Source: an uncultured Allomuricauda sp. (GTDB lineage: Bacteria; Bacteroidota; Bacteroidia; Flavobacteriales; Flavobacteriaceae). From it: a stretch of 64,000 nucleotides of DNA. Under the pieces are notes generated by a model that was not told the origin of the DNA, did not search any database, and saw only the letters and a program-made list of their open reading frames with translations. The position numbers and the translations under genes are program-made. Numbering within the stretch: position 1 is the stretch's first letter; each line of letters begins with the position of its first letter. Positions 63,486 to 64,000 of this stretch are shown here, in pieces. Location: the NCBI RefSeq assembly GCF_947501165.1, contig NZ_CANMUU010000001.1, forward strand, positions 1,302,001 to 1,366,000, read 5' to 3'.

Positions 63486-63713
63486 TTAAACTAAAGGAGT
63501 TCCTTTCAGTCTTTTTTCTATTTTTCTTTTCTTCTCGGTGACGCTTTTCATCACATCCATAAGTTTGGAATCTTTAGTTTTCTTGTAGATTTCGTTAATG
63601 GAAAGAATAAGTTGTTTAGCTTCTCTAGAAGCTTTTACGCGGTCGCTGGTGGACATATGGCTAAGAGTTCTATTGGTGAACTCTTCTGCTTGAAGTAATA
63701 ACTGTTCAGTCAT
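63486..63713 (-). CDS. small helical hypothetical protein
   Basis: 75 residues, almost entirely helical and charged (QLLLQAEEFTNRTLSHMSTSDRVKASREAKQL, shown here only in part). Regular spacing of hydrophobic residues suggests a coiled coil or helical hairpin. No domain recognised. It is convergent with the DUF417 gene, with 9 bases between the stops, and its composition argues for a genuine gene. Confidence 0.65.
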   Translation of the reverse strand: MTEQLLLQAEEFTNRTLSHMSTSDRVKASREAKQLILSINEIYKKTKDSKLMDVMKSVTEKKRKIEKRLKGTPLV

Positions 63714-64000
63714 CTTGTTTATAATTAATCCAGTTTATTTAAAATTAATCCAGATTGGGTAAATATAATCCTTAGTTTGATATAAAAAAGCTATTGCACT
63801 ATTCATTTTATAGATTTATGAAAATCTTAAGAAAGTAGTCCATCGACTACAAAAGAAAAGTAGGTTTTTCCATCTAATTTTCACTTTTTCGGCCCTAGAT
63901 CATGTCAAAAACAGGTCTAGTTTTCTTTTTTACTTGTATGGATAATGTATAGGTCTGGTACTTGTGGGTCCTTAGGAAAGAGTCCTAACCATGAAACTCC
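63714..64000. other. AT-rich intergenic end of window
   Basis: No coding frame, RNA gene or clear terminator found. A duplicated TTAAAATTAATCCAG-like motif (ATTAATCCAGTTTATTT and ATTAATCCAGATTGGG near 63725-63757) is the only internal repeat noticed. It probably holds the promoter of the small helical gene. Confidence 0.4.

Overview
The window reads as chromosome of a Bacteroidota, most likely a marine member of the Flavobacteriaceae. The basis is the moderate-to-low GC, Bacteroidota-type lipoprotein signals, the arginine operon built around an N-acyl-ornithine carbamoyltransferase (ArgF'), the arsenosugar-type gene set, YwqK/MORN-variant, DUF547 and BNR-repeat proteins, and weak Shine-Dalgarno sites. 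No rRNA, tRNA, CRISPR array, transposase or integrase was seen.

Layout: (1) 1-8.0 kb: the end of an RluB/RsuA-type pseudouridine synthase, a membrane-linked methyltransferase, a SulP anion transporter, then a minus-strand run containing a histidine-rich exported protein, a HupE/UreJ-like membrane protein and an exported methyltransferase lipoprotein, which together look like a metal-handling operon; then a GNAT-YoaP gene. (2) 8.1-23 kb: an ASCH-domain lipoprotein gene broken by one in-frame TAA, a 1036-residue BNR-repeat secreted protein, gamma-glutamyltransferase, GT39 transferase, DinB, P1 and S9 peptidases, and a Tat-exported Rossmann protein. (3) 23-26.8 kb: a small accessory island whose genes lie between imperfect palindromes with matched 10-bp ends, as expected for integron cassettes with attC sites. 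(4) 26.8-36.5 kb: a complete minus-strand arginine operon (GNAT, argG, argC, proC, argD, argF', argB, argE, ACT protein, argH). Four of its junctions carry the same GTCATTTCGA-type palindrome, and upstream lies a 26-codon leader reading frame ending in Arg-Arg-Arg-Pro. (5) 36.5-41.8 kb: a GT-C glycosyltransferase, an AraC regulator with a class C serine hydrolase, a GyrI-like protein and a WYL regulator. (6) 41.9-52.5 kb: a minus-strand operon (FAD oxidoreductase, polyferredoxin, MORN protein, two GT2 enzymes) divergent from a plus-strand set (DUF547, outer-membrane protein, GH113-like lipoprotein, lipoprotein, BamA/TamA-like barrel). (7) 53.5-58 kb: an arsenosugar-type cluster (ArsM-like, purine nucleoside phosphorylase, both marker glycosyltransferases, DUF547, rhodanese) with no ArsS radical-SAM gene in view. 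(8) 58-64 kb: GH32 fructan hydrolase, an atypical pyruvate-kinase-like protein, GAPDH, and small membrane proteins.

The most interesting points are the cassette-like island, the candidate arginine leader peptide with an ArgF' carrying Ser at its specificity position, the repeat-studded arg operon, the broken ASCH gene, and the redox/glycosyl and arsenosugar blocks that each carry a DUF547 paralogue. All family assignments come from reading motifs, not from database searches.
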